Shown here: positions 9,762 to 19,788 of the stretch, in pieces
How the letters are laid out: each line of letters opens with the position of its first letter
How positions within the stretch are numbered: the stretch's first letter is position 1
Source: Acidobacteriaceae bacterium
Lineage (GTDB): Bacteria > Acidobacteriota > Terriglobia > Terriglobales > Acidobacteriaceae
Assembly (NCBI GenBank): GCA_003152195.1
Contig: PLZN01000623.1
Span: 11,779-47,535, forward strand
Length of the DNA stretch: 35,757 nt
Direction of reading: 5' to 3'
Program-made: the position numbers and the translations under genes
The notes under the pieces: generated by a model
What the model was told of the DNA's origin: nothing
The model's input: only the letters and a program-made list of their open reading frames with translations
Database searches by the model: none

Positions 9762-12700
9762 ATGAGACTGAAAGCCACACTCGTCTGCGGGTGGATCGTT
9801 CTACTCGTAGCCGGAGTTAAGCTCTTTGCCGCCCCGGCGCCAAGCGGCCAGGACAATACGGTCTTTCGCCTCGGAATCTTCGACCGCTCTTCCGCGGAGT
9901 TTGCTGCGGACCAACCAACAAATCCGGTAAAGTTTGTAGTCAACAAAAGTGATCCTGCAAAAGATTGGCCGGCGACGCAGCCGGCCGACTTCCTTTCGGG
10001 CACGGGTGCGCCCGAGACAAACAAAGCCGCGGCTCCACGCGACATCACTTTTTCCCTCGATCAAGCGCCCGCAGCGGCTTACCAGCTCCGTATTTCCTTC
10101 CTGATAGAAAGTCCGAGCGTACCGGCGATACGGGTCAGCATTAACGGCAAGCACGGCATGCTTTACCTTCATCCCAAGCTGGATTACAGCATGGGAAACT
10201 TGATGAGCTCCTTTTATCCGGCCTATTCCAGCGCGGATGTTGTGTTCCCCTTCCCGGGTAGCATGCTTCAGCAGGGAGCGAACACGATCACGTTGCAGGT
10301 GATCGAGGGAGCAGAGAAGGTAATCCCCGATGCCAGTCTGACCTATGACGCCGTTGAACTTGTCAGAGATCCGGACCTAAAGAATATGGATACGTCCTCT
10401 GCGCAAATCCTGCCCAGTATCTTCTATAAGCAAGAGCAGGGGCGACTCGAAGAGATGGTCGATGTTGTTATCCGCTATGACCGGCCGGCCAAAGCGGGCG
10501 ATGGCGTGGATCTAGTCATCGCCGGGAAACACTACTATCAGGCGCTGCTTGGAAACCAGGATTTTGGGGAACAAAAGCTCCAGTTTGCTGTGACGGAATT
10601 TCCGGCAAAGACGCAAGCACAGCTGACGTGGACTAGCGAAGGTCACCGGCAACACAAAGAACAATCAATCGATCCTGGTAAGAAGTGGACCTTGCTCCTG
10701 GTACCACACATTCATCTCGATGTCGGATACACGGATTATCAGGCTAAGGTCGCAGCCATCCAAAGCCGGGTCATCGACGAAGCGATGGACCTGACGGCAC
10801 AGCATCCGGATTTCCGTTTCAGCGTAGACGGAGAATGGGATGTAGCCCAGTTCCTGAAGACACGCACTCCCCTGGAGCAGCAGCGCATGGTCACTGCTGT
10901 CCAAAAGCAACAGCTGTTCGTTCCCGCGCAATATGCGAGTTTGCTCACGGGCTTTTCCACGGCGGAGACCCTGATCCGTTCACTTTATGGCAGTGCAAAC
11001 TTCAGCCGGGTACACGGCACGCCCTTTAATTACGCCAACATTACAGATGTTCCGTCGTACTCGTGGTCCTATGCGTCGATCCTCGCATCGGCAGGAATCA
11101 AGTATTTTCTCGCAGGTAGCGATAACGTCCGGGCCCCCGTCTTGCTGCAAGGGCGTCTGAACGAAAACTCTCCGTTCTGGTGGGAAGGTCCGGACGGCCA
11201 GAAGGTTCTCTTGTGGTATTCGCGTCATTACATGCAAATGCAGCTTATGTTCGGCTTGCCGCCAGAGGTAGGGGCCGGCCACGAGACGATTCCGCTCTTT
11301 CTGCAGATGTACGAGCACCCGAATTACCGCGCCAATGCGACCATCATCTTCGGCACGCAAGTGGAGAATACCGATCTATTCCCCCAGCAGGCGGAGTTGG
11401 CCGGGCAGTGGAACAGCGTCTATGCATATCCGCGCATGCAATACTCAGGCTTTTACGACGCCCTGAAAAACATTGCGGATCAATTTGGAGACAGTATTCC
11501 CACCATTCGGGGAGATGGTGGGCCGTACTGGGAAGACGGGATGGCTGCGGATGCCTACTATTCGGCGATGGAGCGAGAGACTGAAAGCCGCGGCCCCTCG
11601 GCGGAAAAGCTTGAAACCCTGACGTCGCTGGTAAATCCGAACCTGGCTGCGGACAAATTTGCCCTTGATCAAATGTGGACGCACATGGTGTTGTGGGACG
11701 AGCATACCTGGACCGCTTCGAACAGTATTACCGATCCCACTAGCCTCGAAGTCGTCCATCAACTGGCCGTAAAAGACTCTCACGCGGTCGACGCGAAAGC
11801 GCTGGCAGCTTCGCTCACCCGCAACAGCATGGCGAGTATTGGGGCATCTATCTTTGCCGGCAGGGGTAGTCTCATCGTCTTCAACACCTTAGATTGGAAG
11901 CGCAACGGATCCGTTTCGGTCGACCTGGTTAAGGGCGACGAGGTCGTGGACCAGGTGACAGGTCAAGTCGTGCCGGTTGAAGACGTCCCGACCGGCAAGG
12001 TCTCTCATCATGTGGTGCCTCTTAAGATCATCGACAACGGCAGGAGCTTCAATCGTGTGCGGTTTTTCGCGGAGGATATCCCCGCACTTGGCTACAAGGT
12101 TTATCTCGTGCGCAAGGGCGGTCAACAGCAAGCAGCCTCGCAGTCGCTGAGCACTGGCAACCTGGAGAACGACTACTATCGCATCGAACTGGACCCTATC
12201 TCCGGCGCGGTGCGCAGCATCTATGACAAGCAGCTTCAGCGCGAACTCGTCAATAAGCAAAGTCCCTATCGATTTGGCCAATATCTCTATGTTTCCGGCG
12301 GCGATAAGCAGCCCAACACCCTGCTGCAGTTTCCCATGGTTGCGCCCAAGGCCGACCTACAGATCGATCCCGCGCACGATGGGCGACTAGTCTCAATCAA
12401 CCAGACACCCGACGGCTGGATTGCACGCATGGAAAGCATAAGTACGAACACGCCTACAATTGCAACCGAGATCCGGCTCTTCGACCATGAAAAGAAGATT
12501 GAGTTCACGGAAGACGTGGACAAGAAGGAGATCGATGACAAGGAAGCTGTCTACTTCGCCTTTCCCTTCGCGATGGAGCAGCCGCAGTTTCAATATGAAA
12601 TTCAGAATGGCGTTGTTGATCCATCGAAGGATATGTATGCCGGGGCAGGGCACGAATGGTTCTCTGTGCAACACTGGGTCTCTGCGCAACAAAATGGAAT

Positions 12701-13307
12701 GTCTGCCACGGTGATGCCGCTCGACGCGTCTTTGGTTACCCTGGGCGATATCAACCGCGGAGAATGGCCAACTGAATTTAGCAAGCGCCCCGGAACCATT
12801 TTCTCCTATGTCATGAACAACTATTGGTTCACCAACTACCGCGCGGGGCAGGGTGGGCATTTCCAGTTTCGCTATGTGGTCACCAGCGCGCCATCGACCG
12901 ATTCCACCCAGTTGAGCCGCATGGGCTGGGAAGAGATGACCCCGCTTGAAACAGACGAGGTCACCTCGCAAGACAAGGCACTAAACCAACCGCGACCGCT
13001 CGATGGAAAGCAAGGCAGCTTCCTCGATGTGAAGGATCCGAACCTGCTTCTGGAAACCTGGAAGCCAGCCGAGGACGGGAACGGCACGATTGTGCGCTTC
13101 CTCGACTTTGGCGGTACTACGCGTGCCGTAACCGTCCAAACCCCGTTACTGCAGATCGACCAGGCGTGGCAGACGGATGCTGTCGAGAGAAATGGGAAAC
13201 AACTACCGTTGGCGGGTAACGGTGGTTTTCAGTTTACTATCCACCCGCACGAAATTCTTACCATCCGACTCGTGAGCCATGACCTGCTGAAAGCACCCAC
13301 CATCTAG
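9762..13307 (+). CDS. Secreted GH38-type alpha-mannosidase-like protein with N-terminal PL4 domain III/CBM-like module
   Basis: Sec signal MRLKATLVCGWIVLLVAGVKLFA; N-terminal VFRLGIFDRSSAEF...ITFSLDQAPAAAYQLRISF...PAIRVSINGKHG...GANTITLQV...ASLTYDAVELV; GH38 metal motif VPHIHLDVGYTDYQ, nucleophile-like NITDVPSYSWSYASILASAGIKYFLAG; GH38 C-terminal ENDYYRIELDPISGAVRSIYDKQLQRELV. Confidence 0.82.
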   Translation: MRLKATLVCGWIVLLVAGVKLFAAPAPSGQDNTVFRLGIFDRSSAEFAADQPTNPVKFVVNKSDPAKDWPATQPADFLSGTGAPETNKAAAPRDITFSLDQAPAAAYQLRISFLIESPSVPAIRVSINGKHGMLYLHPKLDYSMGNLMSSFYPAYSSADVVFPFPGSMLQQGANTITLQVIEGAEKVIPDASLTYDAVELVRDPDLKNMDTSSAQILPSIFYKQEQGRLEEMVDVVIRYDRPAKAGDGVDLVIAGKHYYQALLGNQDFGEQKLQFAVTEFPAKTQAQLTWTSEGHRQHKEQSIDPGKKWTLLLVPHIHLDVGYTDYQAKVAAIQSRVIDEAMDLTAQHPDFRFSVDGEWDVAQFLKTRTPLEQQRMVTAVQKQQLFVPAQYASLLTGFSTAETLIRSLYGSANFSRVHGTPFNYANITDVPSYSWSYASILASAGIKYFLAGSDNVRAPVLLQGRLNENSPFWWEGPDGQKVLLWYSRHYMQMQLMFGLPPEVGAGHETIPLFLQMYEHPNYRANATIIFGTQVENTDLFPQQAELAGQWNSVYAYPRMQYSGFYDALKNIADQFGDSIPTIRGDGGPYWEDGMAADAYYSAMERETESRGPSAEKLETLTSLVNPNLAADKFALDQMWTHMVLWDEHTWTASNSITDPTSLEVVHQLAVKDSHAVDAKALAASLTRNSMASIGASIFAGRGSLIVFNTLDWKRNGSVSVDLVKGDEVVDQVTGQVVPVEDVPTGKVSHHVVPLKIIDNGRSFNRVRFFAEDIPALGYKVYLVRKGGQQQAASQSLSTGNLENDYYRIELDPISGAVRSIYDKQLQRELVNKQSPYRFGQYLYVSGGDKQPNTLLQFPMVAPKADLQIDPAHDGRLVSINQTPDGWIARMESISTNTPTIATEIRLFDHEKKIEFTEDVDKKEIDDKEAVYFAFPFAMEQPQFQYEIQNGVVDPSKDMYAGAGHEWFSVQHWVSAQQNGMSATVMPLDASLVTLGDINRGEWPTEFSKRPGTIFSYVMNNYWFTNYRAGQGGHFQFRYVVTSAPSTDSTQLSRMGWEEMTPLETDEVTSQDKALNQPRPLDGKQGSFLDVKDPNLLLETWKPAEDGNGTIVRFLDFGGTTRAVTVQTPLLQIDQAWQTDAVERNGKQLPLAGNGGFQFTIHPHEILTIRLVSHDLLKAPTI

Positions 13308-13364
13308 CAGCGAAGTTCGTCGGAGAAAGGCTCCGATTGTCGATGAAGACTTCCAGCCTTCTCA

Positions 13365-13390
13365 TCATGAAGGGCAAGGTCACTTCATGA
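13365..13390 (+). promoter_or_regulatory. Inverted repeat overlapping the start codon of the second GH38 gene
   Basis: TCATGAAG(13365-13372)-GGCAAGGTCA-CTTCATGA(13383-13390); the right arm contains the ATG at 13387 and the loop contains the GGCAAGG candidate RBS. Confidence 0.4.
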
Positions 13391-16300
13391 ATCGCGTCGC
13401 ATACGTTGTGCTCCTTTGCCTGCTGGCGCTCGCCTCGGCTTCTGCCGAGGAAAAGACGGTCTGGCAAATCGGGAAATACGATCAATCTTCCCTGGAGTTT
13501 CCGTCGGCGCCGCGCGATCATGCCTTGTATCAGCCGGGCAAGAGCGATTGGACGAAGGATTGGCCTGGCGAGCAAAGGACAGGATCCGCCTACGAGATCC
13601 AGTTCACTCTTGAGGATGCCCCGCACGGCATATTTCTGCTCAAGATATCCACTCTGACCTATCTTCCGAGAATTCCCGCTCTACAGGTGCAAATCAATGG
13701 ACGCAAGGGAATTTACTATTTGCATCCAGAGATCAGTTACTACCTGGGAGATCAACGGTCTATTTTTGACCCGCATTATTCCTCCAGTGTCCTGACCGTA
13801 GAACTCTCATCAACCTTTCTCAAGCAGGGACAGAACAGTCTCATCCTGTCCTGCGTCAACACTCAGCCGCCCTACGCTGATCAGAGCGAGATTTCCGGCA
13901 TACATTACGATTTCATTTCCCTGATGAACGATTCCCGCCGTGTAGGCGCAAAGCACGCCGTCGATGCCTTGATAACGCCAACGGTGTTTTATCAGCAGAA
14001 AGCAGGCCACCTGGTTGAGATCGTGGAGGCATTTCTGCGATTCAATCAGGGCGTTACAACGGGTGCGGCTGTTCTTGTGATCAAGGGGCAACACTATGCA
14101 GCCAATGTCTCGGCAATCGATGATTTCGGTGAAGCGCGGCTGCGCTTCGAAGTTCCTGAATGGACGGGAACCATTCATGGGCGTCTCGAGGTCAAGGCCG
14201 GAAGACGGGCGGCTTTCGATGTGTCATTAACCGCAGCCCGCAAGTGGACCATATTCGTCGTACCGCACACCCACGTTGATATTGGCTACAGCGACTACCA
14301 GGGGAAGGTTGCCGAGGCACAATCGCGAACGTTCGACGAAGCAGCCGATCTCATCCACAAATATCCAGACTTTCGCTTTGCGACGGATGGTTCCTGGAAC
14401 ATTGAGCAATTCCTGGCGACTCGCTCCAAGGAGCGCCAGGAAGACATATTGGGCCTGATTCGCGAAAACAAGATTGGCGTTCCCGCGCAATACGTCAACG
14501 AACTTACCGGGTACGCGTCTCTGGAGACACTGTATCGCTCCCTGTACTATTCGAAGGAGCTATCGCGCAAATACAAGTTGCCTTTTGCTTATGCGAACAG
14601 CACCGATGTCCCCACGTACACCCAGGCGTACCCTTCGCTGCTGGCGAGTTCCGGTATCAAGTACTGGGTCGCAGGCGGCGACAATGATCGAGCGCCGTTC
14701 CTGTCGCATGAGCAGTGGAATGAGAAGTCACCCTTCTGGTGGGCAGGGCCGGACGGAAAGAAGGTCCTATTCTGGTACTCGCGTTGCTACGAGCAGACGA
14801 TGTTTCTGTTTGGCCTTCCACCGCAACAAACGGCTGTATATGAGTCTTTGCCCATATTTCTGCAAGCATATTCCAAGCCGGGTTACAAGTTGGACGTGGC
14901 GTTGATCTTTGGAACCCAACCTGAAAACACGGACCTATTTCCAGAAACGGCGCGGTTTGCCACTACTTGGAATCAGAGCTACGTATATCCCAAACTGCAC
15001 TATTCAACATTTACGGATTTCTTCCAATATCTGGACGAGCATTATGCCAACGATCTGCCAACCTACAAAGGGGACATGGGGCCGTATTGGGAAGATGGGA
15101 TGGGCGCGGACGCCTACTACACTGCGAAGGACCGGGAAAACCAGAGTCATGTGCTCTCGGCAGAGATTATGTCGACTGTCTCCCACAGCGTGAATCCCAA
15201 TGTGCACCCACCAAAGCTCGAGCTCGATGCGATATGGAAAAACATTGTGCTTTTCGCGGAGCATACCTGGACTGCTGGAAATTCGGTGTCGCAGCCCGAT
15301 AGCGAAGAGGCGGTGAAGCAACTCGCTGTAAAAGACAACAGGGCAACGGAAGCACAAATCCAGATCGAGGATATCACCAACAAGGCTATGAGCCAGTTGG
15401 TGAACGAGATCCATATTCCAGCCAAAACGCTGGTCGTCTTCAACGCTCTCAATTGGAAGCGGGACGCGTTCGTGGAAACCGATTTAGATGAGGATGCAGA
15501 ACTCGTAGATTTGACCAGCCACCAACTCGTACCATGGGAAGTGCTATTCCATAAACAGGGCTTCGTGCGTGCGCGCTTTATGGCCCGTGACGTGCCTGCG
15601 GTAGGCTACAAGTGTTTTCAAATTCGGTCGACCGGAAAACCTCTCTCTGTTGAGTCACAGAGGGAAAAGAACCCTGTGACGGAGAACCAGTACTACCGGA
15701 TCACAGTAGACGCTAAGACTGGAGCAATCCGAAGCATCTTCGACAAACAACTCCAGCGGGAACTGGTCGACCGGAACAGCCCATACAAATTCGGTCAGTA
15801 CCTATATGTGACCGGGGGCGATGGACAAACACGGATCATCAATCCATTTAAGGCGCTACCTCTTGCTCAGCTAACCGTCCACCCCGCAGAAAATGGCGAG
15901 TACCTGGGTGCACAGAAGACATCGTGGGGCTATTCCATTCGCACTCGCAACTCGGATCTGAATACGCCCGCGATCAATCTGGAGCTGCTCTTATTTGACG
16001 GTCAAAAAAGGATCGAGTTTCGTTACAGCGTGCAAAAAGACTATACGAATGCCAAAGAGGCAGTCTACTTTGCCTTTCCGATCGCAGTGTCGTCTCCGAA
16101 GTTTGCTTATGCGACCCAGCAGGGGTGGGTCGATCCGGCGCAAGATCTCTTCAAAGGCGCAAGTTTGGAATGGTTCAGCATCCAGAAGTGGATGGCGGCG
16201 GCAGATTCTCATCTTGCGGTAGGGATCGTTCCGGTTGATGCGCCTCTGGCTAGCTTTGGCGACATCAATCGGGGAGAATGGCCAGGAGAGTTTCATCCCA

Positions 16301-16791
16301 AAACCTCAACAATTTTCTCCTATGCAATGAACAACTATTGGGATACAAACTATCGGGCCGGGCAAGGCGGCGCCTTCACGTTCCGGTACTTGTTGACGAG
16401 CGCCAAGCAGCTTGATCCTGCTGGGCTCACGAGGATGGGGTGGGAGAGCATGCAAGGGGTTGGGCTGGACAGTGTGATAGACCAGGATAAGGTTGGCAAT
16501 CCGGATAAACCCTTGCCCTCTGAAGGGGCGAGCTTCCTTGAGATCAGCGGTGCGAACATCGTGTTGGTTACCTGGAAGCTCGCAGAAGATGGCAATGGAA
16601 CGATCTTTCGTCTCCAGGAAACCGGGGGCCAGGCGACAGAGACGACCATTTCCCTCCCACTCACGCCCCTGCGTTCTGCAAGTCTTTGCAATGGAGTTGA
16701 GGATGATTTGCGAAGTTTGGATGTGAGCGGGAAGAGCATTCAATTAAAGTTCCAACCCCATGAAGTACTAACGGTTCGTCTCGTGCCTTGA
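13387..16791 (+). CDS. Secreted GH38-type alpha-mannosidase-like protein (tandem paralog) with N-terminal PL4 domain III/CBM-like module
   Basis: Signal MNRVAYVVLLCLLALASASA; VWQIGKYDQSSLEF...IQFTLEDAPHGIFLLKISTLT...PALQVQINGRKGIYYLHP; VPHTHVDIGYSDYQ; NSTDVPTYTQAYPSLLASSGIKYWVAG; extended identity with the 9762 gene (e.g. GDINRGEWP.EF, TNYRAGQGG.F.FRY). Confidence 0.82.
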   Translation: MNRVAYVVLLCLLALASASAEEKTVWQIGKYDQSSLEFPSAPRDHALYQPGKSDWTKDWPGEQRTGSAYEIQFTLEDAPHGIFLLKISTLTYLPRIPALQVQINGRKGIYYLHPEISYYLGDQRSIFDPHYSSSVLTVELSSTFLKQGQNSLILSCVNTQPPYADQSEISGIHYDFISLMNDSRRVGAKHAVDALITPTVFYQQKAGHLVEIVEAFLRFNQGVTTGAAVLVIKGQHYAANVSAIDDFGEARLRFEVPEWTGTIHGRLEVKAGRRAAFDVSLTAARKWTIFVVPHTHVDIGYSDYQGKVAEAQSRTFDEAADLIHKYPDFRFATDGSWNIEQFLATRSKERQEDILGLIRENKIGVPAQYVNELTGYASLETLYRSLYYSKELSRKYKLPFAYANSTDVPTYTQAYPSLLASSGIKYWVAGGDNDRAPFLSHEQWNEKSPFWWAGPDGKKVLFWYSRCYEQTMFLFGLPPQQTAVYESLPIFLQAYSKPGYKLDVALIFGTQPENTDLFPETARFATTWNQSYVYPKLHYSTFTDFFQYLDEHYANDLPTYKGDMGPYWEDGMGADAYYTAKDRENQSHVLSAEIMSTVSHSVNPNVHPPKLELDAIWKNIVLFAEHTWTAGNSVSQPDSEEAVKQLAVKDNRATEAQIQIEDITNKAMSQLVNEIHIPAKTLVVFNALNWKRDAFVETDLDEDAELVDLTSHQLVPWEVLFHKQGFVRARFMARDVPAVGYKCFQIRSTGKPLSVESQREKNPVTENQYYRITVDAKTGAIRSIFDKQLQRELVDRNSPYKFGQYLYVTGGDGQTRIINPFKALPLAQLTVHPAENGEYLGAQKTSWGYSIRTRNSDLNTPAINLELLLFDGQKRIEFRYSVQKDYTNAKEAVYFAFPIAVSSPKFAYATQQGWVDPAQDLFKGASLEWFSIQKWMAAADSHLAVGIVPVDAPLASFGDINRGEWPGEFHPKTSTIFSYAMNNYWDTNYRAGQGGAFTFRYLLTSAKQLDPAGLTRMGWESMQGVGLDSVIDQDKVGNPDKPLPSEGASFLEISGANIVLVTWKLAEDGNGTIFRLQETGGQATETTISLPLTPLRSASLCNGVEDDLRSLDVSGKSIQLKFQPHEVLTVRLVP

Positions 16792-16896
16792 AATCTGCAT
16801 GATTGCAGCGCGAGTGCGGCGCCCCGAGCTGCGAAGACAAAAGTACAGTATCCTCACCAGGTTACTCTCACAGTACACTCAAGAGCAGGAGATCAG

Positions 16897-17589
16897 ATGA
16901 GGCCATGGAATTCTGACGAGGAACTCTTCGTAATCGCAAAGCGAGAGCTCTTCACTTGTGTTGTAGGCGACGTAATGGATCGCCTGCATCTCGTCCATCA
17001 ATTCCTGCCGCCGCAGATCCGGCCTTTGCAGCAGGACATGGTCGTAATTGGCCGCGCAATGCCCGTTTTGTCCGGGGATGTGTTTGAGGAAAGAGTTGAA
17101 GGCACTGCAAACAAGTTAAGTGGAAAGCCCTTTGGCCTGATGCTTGAGGCTTTGGATGATCTTCGCCCCAACGAGATCTATGTGAATACCGGTTCCTCTC
17201 CGCGCAACGCCATGTGGGGAGAGCTTATGAGCACGCGCGCTCGTAGGCTAGGGGCGAGGGGCGCCGTAGTGAACGGCTATGTAAGAGACACCAGAGCAAT
17301 TCTGAACCTAAACTTTCCAACCTTTTCGTTCGGATCCTACGGCCAAGACGCTGGACCTCGTTACAAGGTCTACGACTTCCGCATCCCTATCGAAATAGGA
17401 GGTGTACGGGTGAACCCCGGCGACATTCTCTTTGGGGATATAGACGGAGTTGTGGTTGTTCCTGCCGATGTCGAGACCGAGGTGTTTACGAAGGCGCTTG
17501 AAAAGGCACGTGGGGAAAAGGTCGTCAAGAGCGAGCTCGAAGCTGGATCGAGCGCCGTTGCTGCTTTTCAAAAGCATGGGATCATGTAG
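16897..17589 (+). CDS. RraA-like / HMG aldolase family protein
   Basis: VVGDVMDRLHLVHQFLPPQIRPLQQDMVVIGRAMPV; GELMSTRARRLGARGAVVNGYVRDTRAI; NPGDILFGDIDGVVVVPADV; AGGAG RBS. Confidence 0.85.
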   Translation: MRPWNSDEELFVIAKRELFTCVVGDVMDRLHLVHQFLPPQIRPLQQDMVVIGRAMPVLSGDVFEERVEGTANKLSGKPFGLMLEALDDLRPNEIYVNTGSSPRNAMWGELMSTRARRLGARGAVVNGYVRDTRAILNLNFPTFSFGSYGQDAGPRYKVYDFRIPIEIGGVRVNPGDILFGDIDGVVVVPADVETEVFTKALEKARGEKVVKSELEAGSSAVAAFQKHGIM

Positions 17590-17604
17590 GGAGTGACCAG
17601 AACC

Positions 17605-18426
17605 ATGAGTCTTCGATTCGACGGAAAAGTCGCTCTTATCACCGGCGGTGCGATGGGAATTGGTGCGGCGTCTGCGAAGAAGTTTTGCGAGCTAGGCGCT
17701 TCTGTCGCAATCCTGGACCGCGACGCAGAGGCTGGGCAGGCGACCGTCAATGCACTGTCAAAGGCAGGGCATACGGCAACCTTTCACATCTGTGACGTCA
17801 GTAGCGAATCCAGCGTAAGAGACGCAGTCAACGAAGCGGTACAGCTTCATGGCGCCGTTCATGTACTCGTAAGCAATGCGGGAATTCAGCGCTATGGAGA
17901 CGTGGTGAATACCAGTTCAAGTGTCTGGGACGAGATATTCGATGTCCACGTAAAGGGCTGCTTTTATGCAACAAAGTTTGCTATTCCAGCGATGATTCGA
18001 TCCGGCGGAGGGTCGATCGTCATCGTCGCATCTACGCAGAGTTTTACTGCGATTGTAAGTTCCGCCGCGTATGTCGCGGCGAAGCATGCACTGCTAGGCA
18101 TCACCCGTTCAATCGGACTGGATTATGCGCGCCAGAACATCCGTGCCAACTGTGTTTGTCCTGGGACCATCGATACGCCGATGTTACGCCAGGCGGCAGC
18201 CTTAGCGGCGGCGCCCAATGAGGTGATTGATATCTGCAGCCGAATGCACGCGATGGGAAGAATTGGAAACCCAGAGGAGGTCGCGAATGCAATCGCGTTC
18301 CTGGCGAGCGACTGGGCATCCTTCATTACGGGAACGTCTCTCATCGTCGATGGTGGCCTGCTAATTCCGACTGGCGGCATGGGCCTCCAGGAAAGTGGCA
18401 TCGCGACGACAGGAGATAGGAAATGA
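17605..18426 (+). CDS. Short-chain dehydrogenase/reductase (SDR)
   Basis: TGGAMGIGAASAKKF cofactor motif, VSNAGIQ, catalytic SSAAYVAAKHALLG (YxxxK), C-terminal ASDWASFITGTSLIVDGGLL. Alternative start at 17593. Confidence 0.9.
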   Translation: MSLRFDGKVALITGGAMGIGAASAKKFCELGASVAILDRDAEAGQATVNALSKAGHTATFHICDVSSESSVRDAVNEAVQLHGAVHVLVSNAGIQRYGDVVNTSSSVWDEIFDVHVKGCFYATKFAIPAMIRSGGGSIVIVASTQSFTAIVSSAAYVAAKHALLGITRSIGLDYARQNIRANCVCPGTIDTPMLRQAAALAAAPNEVIDICSRMHAMGRIGNPEEVANAIAFLASDWASFITGTSLIVDGGLLIPTGGMGLQESGIATTGDRK

Positions 18427-18483
18427 TAGTTGGCAGATTGACAGACGATGTTGCACGTACTTCACGTTAAGGGAGAGATCGCT

Positions 18484-18516
18484 ATGAATCTCCGCCCTGA
18501 CGGTGACTACCTCTGA
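18484..18516 (+). other. Possible 10-aa leader ORF (MNLRPDGDYL) overlapping the next start as TGATG
   Basis: GGGAG RBS at 18471-18475, ATG at 18484, TGA 18514-18516 overlapping ATG 18516-18518. Confidence 0.25.
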
Positions 18517-19721
18517 TGCCGGCTTCTGAATCCGTTCGTTGGAAGGGGCGCAATGCCACGCGGCTGACAAATGGCGTTGTCGAGCTGATCGCTCTGACGG
18601 GCGGTGGGCATCTTGCCGGGCTACGGTTTTTAGAGGCGGATGGGCGCTCGTCTCAGAACGTATTGTGGGAAGCGCCATGAGCAACATACGATCCGGTACC
18701 AGGTCCGTCGGAAGAACTGCTGCAGATGTATGGGCCCGCAAGTGTAAGTAAGTTCATGGCCGGGTATACCGGGCATTCTCTTTGTTTGGATTATTTCGGC
18801 GAGCCATCTGCCGAGGAAGCCGCCTCGGGTCTTGGCCTGCACGGGGAGACGCCTGTCGCCCAGTGGAACGTGACCAGCCCCACCCAGGTGGAAAGGCCCT
18901 ATTGCCGGTGGAATGTACGGTTGCCAGCAGCGCAACTGACGTTCGAAAGGGAAGTTCGGTTGGGAGAGGGAGAAAGCGTGGTCTACGTGCAGGAAACCGT
19001 CAGCAATGAGCGCGACGTCGACCACGCTTGCGATTGGGTTCAACATGCCACGTTTGGTCCACCATTCTTGAAGGAAGGTGAAAGTACCTTAATCGCTTCC
19101 GCACGACGTGGAATTACCTGGCCACTGGGCTATGAGAATGCTTCGCTGCTTGCGAATGATCGCGAATTCGTCTGGCCGTATGCACCGTGCGAGGGTGTCG
19201 AAGGGGCTACCGACCTCAGACAGCCATTCGGTACAAGAGGTCGCGGTTTTGTGGCCGGCGTCCAGCTTGATCCCGGACGAGAGATGGAATACTTGTTGGC
19301 TGTGAATTGGAAACTGCGGCTGGGCATGGGCTATTGTTTCCGTCGGCAAGACTTTCCCTGGATGACCGTTTGGGAGGAGAACTTTGCCCGGCAGGGCACC
19401 CCCTGGAACGGCAGAACGCAGGCGCGCGGGATGGAATTCGGCACGACACCGCTGCCACTGGGCCGCGAAGAGACTTTTCGCCGCGGACATGTATTCGATA
19501 TGCCGAGCTGGTGTGTCATCCCCGCAGGCGCCGAACGAACAGCTCGGTACGCAATCTTTCTCTTTGCCGTTCCTCCTCAAATTCACTCCATTCAAAATGT
19601 CGCAACGGAGGCCGACGCCGTGGTCCTCTTTGATGAGCATTCACAACCAGCCATCTCGATCCCGGCGCATGGATGTGAAAAGTTTCTATCGAAAAGCGAC
19701 TTTAAGTTTCCCACGGCCTGA
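18516..19721 (+). pseudogene. Galactose mutarotase-fold (aldose-1-epimerase-like) gene interrupted by in-frame TGA at 18678-18680
   Basis: Frame-0 translation from 18516: MPASESVRWKGRNATRLTNGVVELIALTGGGHLAGLRFLEADGRSSQNVLWEAP*ATYDPVPGPSEELLQMYGPASVSKFMAGYTGHSLCLDYFGEPSAEEAASGLGLHGETPVAQWNV... Continuous in one frame on both sides of a single TGA. Confidence 0.7.
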
Positions 19722-19788
19722 TGCTTGGGGCCTGGACACCTTCGTTCCATCGAGACGTATGCAAGCCAAGAAAGGACTTGGGTAAATT

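Noticed and set aside
18678-18680. TGA as a selenocysteine codon
   Set aside because: Context (LWEAP-TGA-ATYDP) fits Trp; no convincing bacterial SECIS hairpin immediately downstream; this family is not known for Sec.
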